Below, piece by piece: positions 22,701 through 32,700 of a stretch of 64,000 bases of DNA (the first letter of the stretch is position 1; each line of letters opens with the position of its first letter). The DNA lies in contig JADLSH010000190.1 in assembly GCA_016169945.1 (NCBI GenBank), positions 3,348,001 to 3,412,000 on the forward strand, written 5' to 3'. Below the pieces are notes generated by a model, which saw only the letters and a program-made list of their open reading frames with translations, searched no databases and was not told the DNA's origin. The position numbers and the translations under genes were made by a program. This stretch comes from Trachythela sp. YZ-2020. Taxonomy: Eukaryota; Cnidaria; Anthozoa; Malacalcyonacea; Clavulariidae.

Positions 22701-24246
22701 CCTGTTTCGCCATTCATATATGCCACTTGTTATTAATTAGGGTACTCCTACGTATACTCCGGCTTTAATTTATATTAATACCACAAAACGTCGTGAAAAC
22801 TTTCGCATTTTACCTTCAATTTTCTGTTCACTATTGATCCCTTGTTCGTCTTCTCTCTTCTCTGTACCTTTCTAAACGAATAACGCAGTAAACGTTACTT
22901 CCCAGATGCAAAACAACATGGACGACATGTCTATTTCAAAAACAGTTATCTGTGAATCTTAAAATTGGCTACGTACAATATAGCAGTTTAAGAATAATTG
23001 TCGTAATACTGTATAAAGTTGGATCTCATTCGATTACTTGATTCAGTTTTTTCTTAGATATACGATGATGACTTAAACTAGAAGTTACTATCGCAAGGAA
23101 AGCGCTGCCGAAGCCTGGCATCAACTTAACACCATGTGCTGTGCGTGACACCACATCGTGGCAAAAAATCACTTCAGAACTTGCGCAAAGGACAGCCATA
23201 CGATTACCCAATAATTCGACTATGTTGTACTGATGTTTAGGCTCTTTTAGCGGTATAAACCATTGCTAGCATTATAGTAGCAAAAGCCTAGAAAACCCAA
23301 CTGAATTTTGAGCACAATTTAGAAACATAATTATTCTAGATAGATTATGCGTGTTTACAACCAGTGCCAAGCTGATAGAATTACATTTGCCGCCTAGCGT
23401 ATAATTCAGAAAATATTTGGGCTATTTGCGCAATATCAATTCAGAAATTGCTTGGATTGCTTATAGAGACTCGACTATGCAGTACAGATATTTATGCTAG
23501 TTTTAGCGGTATGAAGCTTATTGAAAATGTGATATTTTATGATATATTCAAAGTACAATTTGGCGTCTCACTTTGAGGTTCACTTCATTCAGTTCTCGGT
23601 ATTCATGAAACAATTTGTGTAAAATCTAGACAACTTCGTACAAATTTTTATTTTTACGCTCTTTTGGCTGTATAAATTAAGAGGCATAGCTACAGTACTT
23701 GTCTTGTAAATTAATATATCAACGAATATAAAGTCATGCTATATAAACACAGCGCTTAATAGCTTTAAATACTCCTTCCCTTGCCGAAAAAAGCATTCGG
23801 AAACAAGATAAAATATGTGATTAAACTATCATGAATTCGTTTACAATAGTCCATCAACCGGTTTTCAAAAATGTCTTCGGTTGTTCAAATCAAAACACGT
23901 GGTCATAGAGCGAATTACTGTATATATATGAATGAAAGTTTGTAATATTTTGAGCACATGGATAAAAGGAAACATGCGTGCGCATGCACTTACAATATAT
24001 TGTTCACTCCCCCTAATTTTAAAAATGACTTCAAGCTCGATCGACCTTTTGCCCCGGAATTGGACAGACATCTGCACCGACGCGAAGTCGACTTCTCGAC
24101 TATACATAGATCCGCGAGAAAGACTGGGTCGAGTAAACTCTGGAGAAACCTTAGCACGTACATACCTCCATCCAGTCCTGAAATCGTTTTTTCAAACCAG
24201 AAACCCTGGCAGGTTCATTCAAACTATCATCTTCTGGCGAAGCCAT
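16757..24246 (-). CDS. Gene A: coiled-coil TKL-like protein kinase (750 aa, 5 exons)
   Basis: Exons on the minus strand: 24246-24166, 22871-22814, 21358-21267, 19749-17926 and 16954-16757. Every junction has GT-AG ends and phases match, giving 2253 nt with one stop. Residues 1-27 start MASPEDDS; about 110-490 are a coiled coil with some 15 tandem 14-residue units such as EIQQLQQENTNMSN; 508-750 are a kinase with glycine loop [13 protein letters not shown] lysine (about 530), HRD (628-630), NVLLW, DYG in place of DFG (652-654), APE, and a final-exon DVFSYGVLVCEM. All catalytic residues are present, so it is probably active in the cytoplasm; no signal peptide or membrane helix is seen. Unlike B and C it has an extra intron (19750-21266). 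Intron 2 holds the hammerhead array. TKL group membership is inferred from the kinase sequence; substrate unknown. Confidence 0.82.
17665..17871. mobile_element. MITE in last intron of gene A
   Basis: Terminal inverted repeats of about 30 bp start CACAGTATATAGAGACGACC and end in the matching GGTCGTCTCTATACTGTG. GCTCAAT is duplicated on both sides (658-664 and 872-878). The matching intron of gene B (about 30515-30535) shows the empty site, which confirms the insertion. Confidence 0.85.
18520..19500 (-). repeat. 42-bp coding tandem repeats of gene A (coiled coil)
   Basis: Units of 42 bp encode 14 residues (two heptads), consensus about EIQQLQQENTNKNN. One heptad has Ile and Leu at the core positions and the next has Asn/Lys. 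Units differ at several positions, so this is an old but still regular array. Opposite-strand frames read Leu/Phe/Val-rich and are artefacts of the repeat. Confidence 0.85.
19959..20208. mobile_element. MITE with GGCCTGCTCTGG ends (first of a pair in gene A intron 3)
   Basis: The ends GGCCTGCTCTGG and CCCAGAGCAGGCC are inverted. The flanks TACTTTCA and TACTTTCT are a near-perfect 8-bp duplication, as in hAT elements. The body is repeated CGCCTTAAATCGCCTTAACT. Confidence 0.75.
20999..21123. mobile_element. Second, shorter MITE of the GGCCTGCTCTGG family
   Basis: Same inverted ends and GGCGAGTTAAGG body as the element at 19959-20208, in opposite orientation, 144 bp 3' (genomically left) of the end of gene A exon 3. 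No clear target duplication. Confidence 0.7.
21839..21882 (+). ncRNA. Hammerhead ribozyme 1 (type I)
   Basis: Stem I CTGCA/TGCAG (839-843 with 878-882); core box CTGACGA (844-850); stem II GCCGT/ACGGC with loop TGA (851-863); GAAA (864-867); stem III ACA/TGT around TGCA; cleavage triplet GTC with the cut after 21877. All conserved core nucleotides are present. Confidence 0.85.
22132..22178 (+). ncRNA. Hammerhead ribozyme 2 (type I)
   Basis: Same stem I, core and stem II as copy 1. Three extra bases lengthen stem III to ACGTG/CATGT with loop ATG (five pairs including one G-U), so the insertion keeps the fold. The cut is predicted after 22173. Confidence 0.85.
22541..22584 (+). ncRNA. Hammerhead ribozyme 3 (type I)
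   Basis: Same core. Stem II is GGCGT/ACGCC with loop TGG: one base pair is swapped from C-G to G-C compared with copies 1 and 2, a compensatory change that supports selection on the fold. The cut is predicted after 22579. Confidence 0.85.
22591..22615. repeat. (TA)n microsatellite
   Basis: A TA run directly downstream of the third ribozyme; shorter TA runs follow the other two. Insertion into or capture of TA repeats is often seen with hammerhead-bearing retroelements. Confidence 0.8.
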
Positions 24247-24539
24247 GCTAGTCTATACCAATCAATTATAAACGCCGAGACAGTGCGTTTTTATGACATG
24301 ATCCAAGTGAACACATATTTCTAGAACTAGAAAAATATAAAAGTAAAGTACTGTTTATATTAATTGTGACAATGCATTGTAGATTTGTAGGAGAATGGAT
24401 TTAAATTCCTGTGTTTTAGGTCCAATATATTCTAACTTGCCCCATAAATTAAACTAATTCATATAACCCATTCTCAGACCAGAAAATATTTAACTGAACT
24501 TTGAAATAGTAGCAGGTAAAAAAAAGGAGCGGCTATATA

Positions 24540-24645
24540 TGAAATCGATTGCGAACTTCACTTCCATGCAGGGTTAGGTTCACAATCTGGAACTCGCATG
24601 TGATTGGCCATTTCTAAAAATATGTCAAACCGGTTTGGGAAACAA
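24540..24645 (-). promoter_or_regulatory. Conserved upstream block of gene A
   Basis: Begins about 295 bp 5' of the start codon. It matches 41640-41745, at a similar distance from gene B, and the inverted copy at 14240-14365. Shared words include GAAATCGATTGC, CTTCACTTCCAT and TGTGATTGGC. Promoter function is inferred from position and conservation. Confidence 0.4.
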
Positions 24646-25087
24646 ATATATACAGTTGCTAATTATAGCCTACCCGCACACGCTGCTCTTATCCGCACCC
24701 CGTTTCAAATCAAGACTATACCTCTAAAGCTCTATGTCCAGTCGTGAAATTTGCAAAAAGTGAAAATTTATTGCATCTTTAATTTAGCTAACTCGGCGAT
24801 TAATTGGAAAATAATGCATATATAATTTAACGATTAAATCACTGTGTTTCAGTATTTCTCTCTAAAAACAAGAAATTTACTATTAATTAGCTATTACTAT
24901 ATTTATTTACCACTATTATTATTATTATTATTTACAATATATACATGATAAATTATTGAAACCGCGCGAACAAGTGTTGTAAGAGAACTGAAGCTGATGT
25001 CCAACTCCAGATATATATAGAGCTCACGTACTGATCAACAATACTGAATCACTGATCTGGATATAGACTGGATAACGCATAATAAAT

Positions 25088-25624
25088 CACAGGAGGCCCA
25101 GGCTCTATTTGCCCGCGCCCGCCTGTGACTTCCTTATAACAAGGGAAGGAAGGAAACATTGAGACCAAAATAGCCCAGACTTGGCATATGTTACACGAAA
25201 CTATCCTCGATTTTTCGCCTTTAAATGCATTTCTTTCGAGATTAATCGATATCCCCTGCAATAATGATACCGTACAACTCTCAAAACAACGATGCTTTAA
25301 TCAAAGAGCTTAAATTCGCTCTAAAATCCGTGAGGGAATGACAAAATTTGGCAAAAATATATCCGCGTGCCAGGTTTGCTGTTAAAAAACCGGAAGTCGT
25401 TGAACAACTCAAAATACACTCAAACCTGATTGGACAACGAATATCAACAAAAGTTTCAAATTTCGATTAATCTCGAAAGAAATGCATTTAAAGACGAAAA
25501 ATCGAGGATAGTTTCGTGTAACATATGCCAAGTCTGGGCTATTTTGGTCTCAATGTTTCCTTCCTTCCCTCGTTATAAGGAAGTCACAGGCGGGCGCGGG
25601 CAAATAGAGCCTGGGCCTCCTGTG
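25088..25624. mobile_element. Element with about 170-bp terminal inverted repeats
   Basis: Two arms, starting CACAGGAGGCCCAGGCTC and ending in its reverse complement, are nearly identical over about 170 bp. AATAAAT is duplicated on both flanks (25081-25087 and 25625-25631). Open frames in the two arms are mirror images. No transposase was recognised in the spacer of about 190 bp. Confidence 0.75.
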
Positions 25625-25631
25625 AATAAAT

Positions 25632-27940
25632 CCGTGGCGAAAAGTGAAGCCGGAACCGGAAGTCATGCTGCCGCCACCCGACTCAGAGGTCCCAGTTTAC
25701 TATAGATTTGTATTACAGAATCACACTTTTCGCGTTTTTTCCCTTTTACACGTTTCTGATCGGACCAATTTTCTTATCACATGGATAGAAGTACACGAGA
25801 AGTATTTTGAGCAAAAAATTCCGGTTGTTTTGGCTTCATAATGTTGGAAAACGGGATTTGGAAGTTCGAAGGAGTGAACATCCACTGCTTGTATTAGCTT
25901 TGATAAACAACTTGTTCATTGCTTCTAGTTGCAAGTCTAACAACAGTGTTTGCAACCACTGGTTTGCAACAGATACTGCTTAAATTAAAACGTTTAGGTG
26001 GATTAAAGCACATCAAAGATAGCAAAAGATGAGAATATTATTTTAAAACAAGGTGTGTTATTTCAATGCTTACAACTGATCACTGATGCAAAATAATGGA
26101 GTGCAAATTCAACGTTTCATTTTTCAACAACAGTGAACAGGTTTTCCTAAATATCTTTGATAGTTACATGGTGCTGTACAGCGTTATTCAATTACTCCAC
26201 ATTTAGTAATTTACATATATTTATCATTAAGACATTATTCAGAATTAACATAGAATGATGTTGACAAACAGTATAAAATACACTATGATATGGCCTGGGT
26301 ATCTGAGTTAATATATTTTTTATGCCCTATCAACATTTCCTTTTTCTTCAAATGGTCCATATTTTTAAACTATCTATAAAACAAAACAAATATACTGTAG
26401 GGCAATTTTAATATTAATAATCTCAAAAATTCCCAATCCTTGTCAAAAGGTCAGAAAGAGGGGGCAAAATACCCAGTGCCACTGCCCAGGGATGTTAAAA
26501 GGGGCCAGGAAAACTTGGGTAAGGATGTGTTCATACCAAAGTGTGTGTGCACAAGGTTGAGGGGGGTGCACATTCACCAACTTGGCCCGGGCCTGTGTCT
26601 GGCAGGTCTTGATCCTTGTGGCATCACTTCAGGATCATAATATATTAAGTCACCCTAAACGCCACCCCATTTTTCATGAAATTGAGAAATTTATGTCTTG
26701 TGATGTGAACAATTTCTTAAATTCAGAATTAGCAAATACAGGAAAGTTACTAGGTTCCGACACTGGGCTAGATTCCAGCCATTGCATGGGGTTCTTGGCA
26801 CACACATTGTGGGGGATTGAGTGCACAGAACCGCAACAACTGAGCCTAAAAATCTACCAGCCAGTAATGTATAATATAGGACATATCGTGGTTTCTTAGA
26901 AAGTTTGGAAATCTTTGGACCAGAGCTGAGTTCATTTAATTAATGTAAGCAACAGTGATGGGGAACCTCCTGTTCAGACCTCTCAGGGTTCTGGCTAAAG
27001 ATCATATTCATGAGGTCAATTGATCACATTCACAACTTGGTTATAAATGGATTGACAAGTGTTGTTGTTGCAAGGTCAGTCTATATTGTCTGTGCAAAGA
27101 AGCCTGAAGCCACACAAGACCTCTGTGGCCGAGGGGCAAATCACTCCTAAAACTTAACATGGTTAACTTAATAGTTTACTTAGATGGACTGAACTTATAA
27201 ACCTGTTTGTTTACCATGCACCACATTACCAAAGCTATTTGCATACGAATATCTCGAAATCAATGAACCACCATGAAAAATTTGAATATGTACTTTGAAG
27301 ACTTACCTCAATTTCGCTTTTGTTCACAATGTAGTTGGTTCATTTCATCAAACTTCCAGGCTACTTTATTTGTGTAGCAGTTACTCCATGCCTTAAGTGG
27401 ATTTTGAATGAGAATGTCCTGTTATCTAGATCTGTTTCAGAACAACCTTGCTTATATGAGCGATTTAAAAATTTGTCAATTAAGATACTTGGAGTAAGAC
27501 GCACATCCCCAAACTTCTATGCCAAAGATTAGTATTGATAGAATGAGGCTATGAAAAAGAAGATCCAACTCTCTCCTGGAAAACCCGTAGTATTTACAAA
27601 TCCGGACAATGTACATTCTACTACAGGCTTTGGTCATAAGTTCATCAAAATTTTTAACCAGCTTTTACGAGATATCGTAGGTAATGGCTCAGGAAGTGGA
27701 CATGATATTTTTCCGTGTATAACCATCTCCCACGCCACGCGGAACAAGTCCGCGAAGCGCGACGAAATCTATTTGTCGACGGTCCCTAAATAACACTCGG
27801 ACCTGGAACAATTTAGATATTAAATCAGATTTATGCCTTGCTTGCCATATTTTACTACAGTGGTTTTCTCGTGTGAATTCGTGTTTGCTGTAAGGTTCGT
27901 ATGTTTTCAGAATTATATATTATTAACGGGGCCATTTTTA
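25632..27940. other. Long intergenic stretch without a recognised gene
   Basis: Short open frames at 26440-26899 and 27335-27793 (plus strand) show no domain or codon regularity. The second pair (KKIQLSPGKPVVFTNPDN) could be an old transposon fragment, but nothing supports a specific call. Confidence 0.35.
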
Positions 27941-28128
27941 CGAAGAAAATAAGACGCGTCCTATATAAGACGCGAACGGTCAAATTCTAGTAAATCGCGA
28001 CTTAAATAAAAACAGGGGTTCGAAATGGTCCACAATAAGTCGCGACTTATTAGAATTTGACCATTTATACGAGTATGTTCGCGTCTTATGTAAGACGCGT
28101 CTTGTGTAAGTCACGACTTATCTTCTCC
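27941..28128. repeat. Foldback element with AAGACGCG / CGCGTCTT arms
   Basis: The arms CGAAGAAAATAAGACGCGTC and GACTTATCTTCTCC, with inner AAGTCGCGACTTATTAGAA / TTCTAGTAAATCGCGACTT, form a long imperfect hairpin. No protein is encoded. Confidence 0.6.
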
Positions 28129-28284
28129 CATATAAATGACTCTATAATATCATGAATTAGGCTACTTTTAAAAACATTCAAATGGCGAAACAAGAAACTG
28201 TCTCAATATGATTCGCAATCAGACTATAATCTAGTGCATGAATATTGTCAATTATACTGCTCTTTGTTTCTTCCTATAACATAC

Positions 28285-28460
28285 CTGACGAAAATAGATC
28301 CAAATCAGAAATTTGAAAAGTATTCACTGTCCAAGGTCTTCGAGTTGCAAATAGTACAGACACATAATGTCATATTTATTAAACCAATACTTGGAAACGC
28401 GATCAAATGAGCAGATGCGATAGTGATTGACCTTTTCTGGTGGGGGCATTTCCGACGAAT
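28285..28460 (-). promoter_or_regulatory. Conserved leader block of gene A (probable non-coding 5' exon)
   Basis: Ends ...TTTTCGTCAG followed by donor GTATGTTA, like the leader blocks of genes B, C and D. It lies about 4 kb 5' of the first coding exon of gene A. It contains the segment ATTTGATCGC also seen in the B and C copies, but their frames differ. Confidence 0.45.
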
Positions 28461-28847
28461 CTGAGATACGAACAAACATGTGTCCTGCTGTTTCAGAAAA
28501 TTCCTTGCATAACTAACTTTAAAAGACAATTTATATACTATCAAGTGTGGTGCATTTGTGCAGCATGCAGATGATGATGAACAGGCAATTATCAGAGCGA
28601 GAAAATAATAATGATTCTTTTCATTATATGTAGTAGTCTTGCGTATTTTGTAGCAATTTAAATTCAGTAAAAAATAGAGATTTAGTTTACTGATTTTCTT
28701 GCTCCTATATAGGTCTATAAGTGTCAACAATTCTGAACACGTGGTCGAAGATCTTCCACTCGGTTTTTACCCCATAATTATGCTAATTTAAGGAAATATA
28801 TTTATAATACGGACCTTAAGCATGTGAATGATTATAATGAAACTTGT

Positions 28848-29010
28848 CGTCTATTATATAAGGGCTTTATGGTTGAGAAGAATTCTATACGGAGCCAATT
28901 TGGAGTACCACTTCTCGTAGCTTGAAATGCAAACATTTGCGCCCAAGACATGAAAATCTGTGGTTTACGGTTGTAAACAGAGAGAGAACCACGCCTTAAA
29001 CTCATATTAA
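28848..29010 (-). other. Conserved block in the 3' flank of gene B
   Basis: Homologous to 16425-16592 downstream of gene A and to about 46250-46305 downstream of gene C. It marks the 3' part of the duplicated unit. Confidence 0.5.
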
Positions 29011-29466
29011 AAGGCTCGCAGTAATTGGCTAACGCTGTTGCGAATCCCCTGTCACCTTTATTGTAATTCGTGATTTTTATTTTTTGGACTTATTGTCTGT
29101 AATTTTCCTTTTGGCAAAGCAAATAAATTAATTAAAATATGTTAAATTCAATTAATATAATCATTTTAATATATATAATCATTTTAACAGTACAGTAATT
29201 CAAATAACTTTTCCGAAGTTAAGATTATGCAACCTGCAAAAATATAGTGGGCTCAGTCACCCCCCTCCCCAAATAAAACGTCATAGTGGGCTCAGCCCCC
29301 CCCCCCCCCCCAATACACCCCTAAGACTCGCGACTTTATCGTGAGAGCTTTAGTTATCGCCGCAACTCACGTTTCCATTCAATCACAGTTTACATCGGAA
29401 TTTTACGTGTCTTTTAAATCGTTGCGACACTTGCGATAAATACGATTTAATGGAAAGTAGGCTTAA

Positions 29467-29617
29467 AGGCTCTTATCCACTCATCGCAAAACCAACTCGC
29501 AAACTCGCTGCGAGTTCTTGCATATGTAATTAAAATAAACTGCCGAGCATTGTGATTGGATGAAAGTACTCGCAGCGAGCTTGCGAGTTGGTTTTTGCGA
29601 CGAGTGGAAAAGAGCCT
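29467..29617. mobile_element. PIF/Harbinger-type MITE next to the gene B stop codon
   Basis: Ends AGGCTCTTATCCACTC and its inverted partner GAGTGGAAAAGAGCCT, flanked by TAA on both sides. Inner arms contain ACTCGCAAACTCGCTGCGAG. It begins about 85 bp past the stop codon, so it probably lies in the 3' UTR. It is absent at the equivalent place in gene C. Confidence 0.75.
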
Positions 29618-29702
29618 TAAGTCTTTATTTTATCTCACTTGCGAAGCATACAAGCTGAAAAAATGATAGTGAATTATATTTCACCAGCATATTTAGGTCT
29701 AA

Positions 29703-32700
29703 TTACGTCATGTGTTGCCAAAACCCAATTACATCTTGCATTGCCGGCCTTGTTCGCGGGTCTTTTCTTGTACAAGCTTGAACCAAATTTTTTATATGAG
29801 CGTTTGGAATTCTATTTATTTGATCTCTTCTTTTGACTTGATCAAGATTTGGTAGCTCACAAATAGATATCTCGCATACCAGTAAGCCATAGCTAAAAAC
29901 GTCGATCTGTGTAAAAAAACAAGATTATCATGTGACATTTATAGCACTCGAGCGTTGATTGGTCGAGAAGCGTGTTTTTATAACTGCATAGAAACACGGG
30001 AAATTTGGCGGCTTCAAATTTAAAAACGTAAACAAAACCATTTTAATACGCGCTGTAACCGAAAGAATGCACTGTGATTACAGATTTTTTGCAAGGTGAT
30101 CACAAATTTTTGCACTGTAATTACAAATGTTTGCACTATACTCTTTGGAATTAACTGCATTGGAAACTGCCAATCAAATTCGGCATGTTATTACGAGTTA
30201 TAGTAGACGCGTGTCTTGAGAACGTACTTACAATTCCTAGATCACTTTTTCCGTCCAATTATGGGCTTTGTTGCATGTGCTTTCAAATTCCTGGTGTGCA
30301 ATGGCTATCTTTAAAACAGGGAATGAGGTATTCGGGAATCTAGGAATGTTGTAAAAGACATGGTGATTGACTTTCTGAGAATTGGACTTAAAGTACAACA
30401 TGCAATAACCTAATTGATGTTTGTATAATAACCACCATGAATTATATATATTGGACTTCTGATTTCGCACTTTATAGAGTGGGTTACGGATTCCCCGTTT
30501 TAAAGCCAGCCTCCAGCAAGCTCATTGCTGCCCGCCAAATAAAGAACATTTTTAAATGTATTCATACCTTTGGGTCATGTTGAGCTCGCCTGGCTTCAGG
30601 TGCGGCGTAAAGCGCTGCTCCTGGATTTGGTGTATTACACACTTGCATGAAATTAGCTGAACCAAAATCTGATATTTTCGCTCTTCTTACTGCATCATTT
30701 TCAATCCATAACAATACGTTGGCACTGCTGACATCACGATGGATTATTGGGCTTGGTTTTTTTGCATGAAGGTAGTTTAGGCCAAGAGCAACATCTAAGG
30801 AAATTGATTTAATTTCCTGATAAACCAACGGCGATCTTTCTCTTGCACGTTGCTCAAGTAATGTACGCAAAGCCATATCCATCAGTTCTGTTACAATTAA
30901 CAAACGATCTTGATCATTTTTCGTCGCGCATATAAACTGTAACAAGTTCGGATGCCGACATTGCGATGCGATCTCTATTTCACGTTGGAGAATGTGCAAG
31001 TTATATGGAGATATAATTATTTCGTGAAATTCTTTAACCGCTACTTTAGTTCCATAAAAGTCTCCCTTGTAAACAGCACCCCAAGCGCCTCTTCCTAGTA
31101 CTTCATTGGAAACTACTACTGATCCACTTTCTTTAATCAAGCTGGGCATGTTGTCTTCTCGAAGTTGCGAAATTTCGTTATTCTTGTTGGCATTTTCTTG
31201 TCGAAGTTCTTGTATTTCATCGTTCATGTCATCGTTTTCTTGTCGAAGTTCTTGTATTGCATTGCTCATGTCATCGTTTTCTTCCTGAAGATGCTGAATT
31301 TCATTGCTCATGATATTTTGGTTTTCTTGATATTGTCGTATCTCGTTATTCTTTTTGGTGTTCTCCTCTCGAAGTAGCTGACTTTCGTTGTCCATCTGAC
31401 CTTCTTTTTCTCGAAGTCGCAGATTGTCGATGTGCGTCGCATTTTTCTCTTGCAGAAGTCGCTGATATTCCTTTTCCTTCTCATTTGTCTCTTGTCGAAG
31501 TTGCTGAATTTGGTTGTCAGTCACTTCTTTCTCTTGTCTTTGTTGCTGATTTTCGTTTTCCATCTGACGTTTCTCTTGTTGTAGTTGCCGAATCTTGTTG
31601 TTCTTGTCAATATTGTCTTGCTGAAGTTTCTGATTTTCGTTTTCCAAGTTACTGTTCTCTCTTCGAAGTTGGTGCGTCTTCTCACGGAACTCTGGTCCAT
31701 GGAGCTGCAAGTCTACAATTGACCTTATGTCCGCTAGTTTATCATCTTGAAGAAGCTGATCAATTGCTCTCAAGCAGTTGTTCTCTTTCTTTATTTCATC
31801 ATTTTCCTCTTGAAGGCGTTGCGTTTCGGTAGTCAGATCAATATTCTCTTCTTGAAAGCCCTGTGTATCCTTTTTTAGATTACCATTATCTTTCTTTACC
31901 CGCTGCTGTATTTCCTGATTAAGTCGCCTGACTTCGTCCTCTGATTGAGGTTCCTTACTCCACTTTGCATATTTTGAATCAAATTTTATAAGGTCTTCTG
32001 TGCGGTTGTGAGAAAAGAAAACAATACAAAATTATTACGGATTAAACCTATTCCAGATCGCCTATCAATTTCACTAAAACAGGTTGAAAAGGTCGGAAAT
32101 CGTGATGTTTATATTTTTACATGATTGTGTTCGTTAATTATATTCAAAATCTATATAATGGTATAAATTTTGACAAATATCTGCGCGAAATACAGGCATG
32201 TTTATGTTGGTATGTTGGCTTAGATTTAAATATTCAATCTTAGGATTGAAGTACTCAATCTTTAGATTCAATAATTCAATCTTTATAGTACTCAAGGATT
32301 CATACATGTGTATAATACTCGTCACGAGTCGTGAAATTAACTACACTTTACAAATCAACACGATCCCCAAGGACGCGTTTGCGTTATTATATATATACGG
32401 GTTAAATCACGTTTTGGGTTAAGTCATGTTACCACCAGCTGTACCTACAGTATAAGGGTTATCATGAGGTGCAAATGTATGATAGTTCAATTTTGATTGT
32501 ACATATATATGAGCGTGTTTTGGTTCACGAAATACCAAAGAGTGCTCGATATCATATAGATAGAGCACAGATGGCGACCCACTTGATGATCGCTTATTGC
32601 GTGAAACAGGCTGTATGTATATATATATAGGCCTATATATGTCGATATTTTTGTAAGTGTTTGTTTCACTCTCTGTGTTCTATTAGAAAATTATCATTCG

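Noticed and set aside
23026..23211. Minus-strand frame with HHRISKKK resembling the alternative exon of gene B
   Set aside because: It is a decayed relative without the LE end and with poor splice sites; the 5-exon model of gene A closes in phase without it.
26440..27793. Several plus-strand frames between 26.4 and 27.8 kb
   Set aside because: No recognisable domain, no consistent splice sites and no homology among them.
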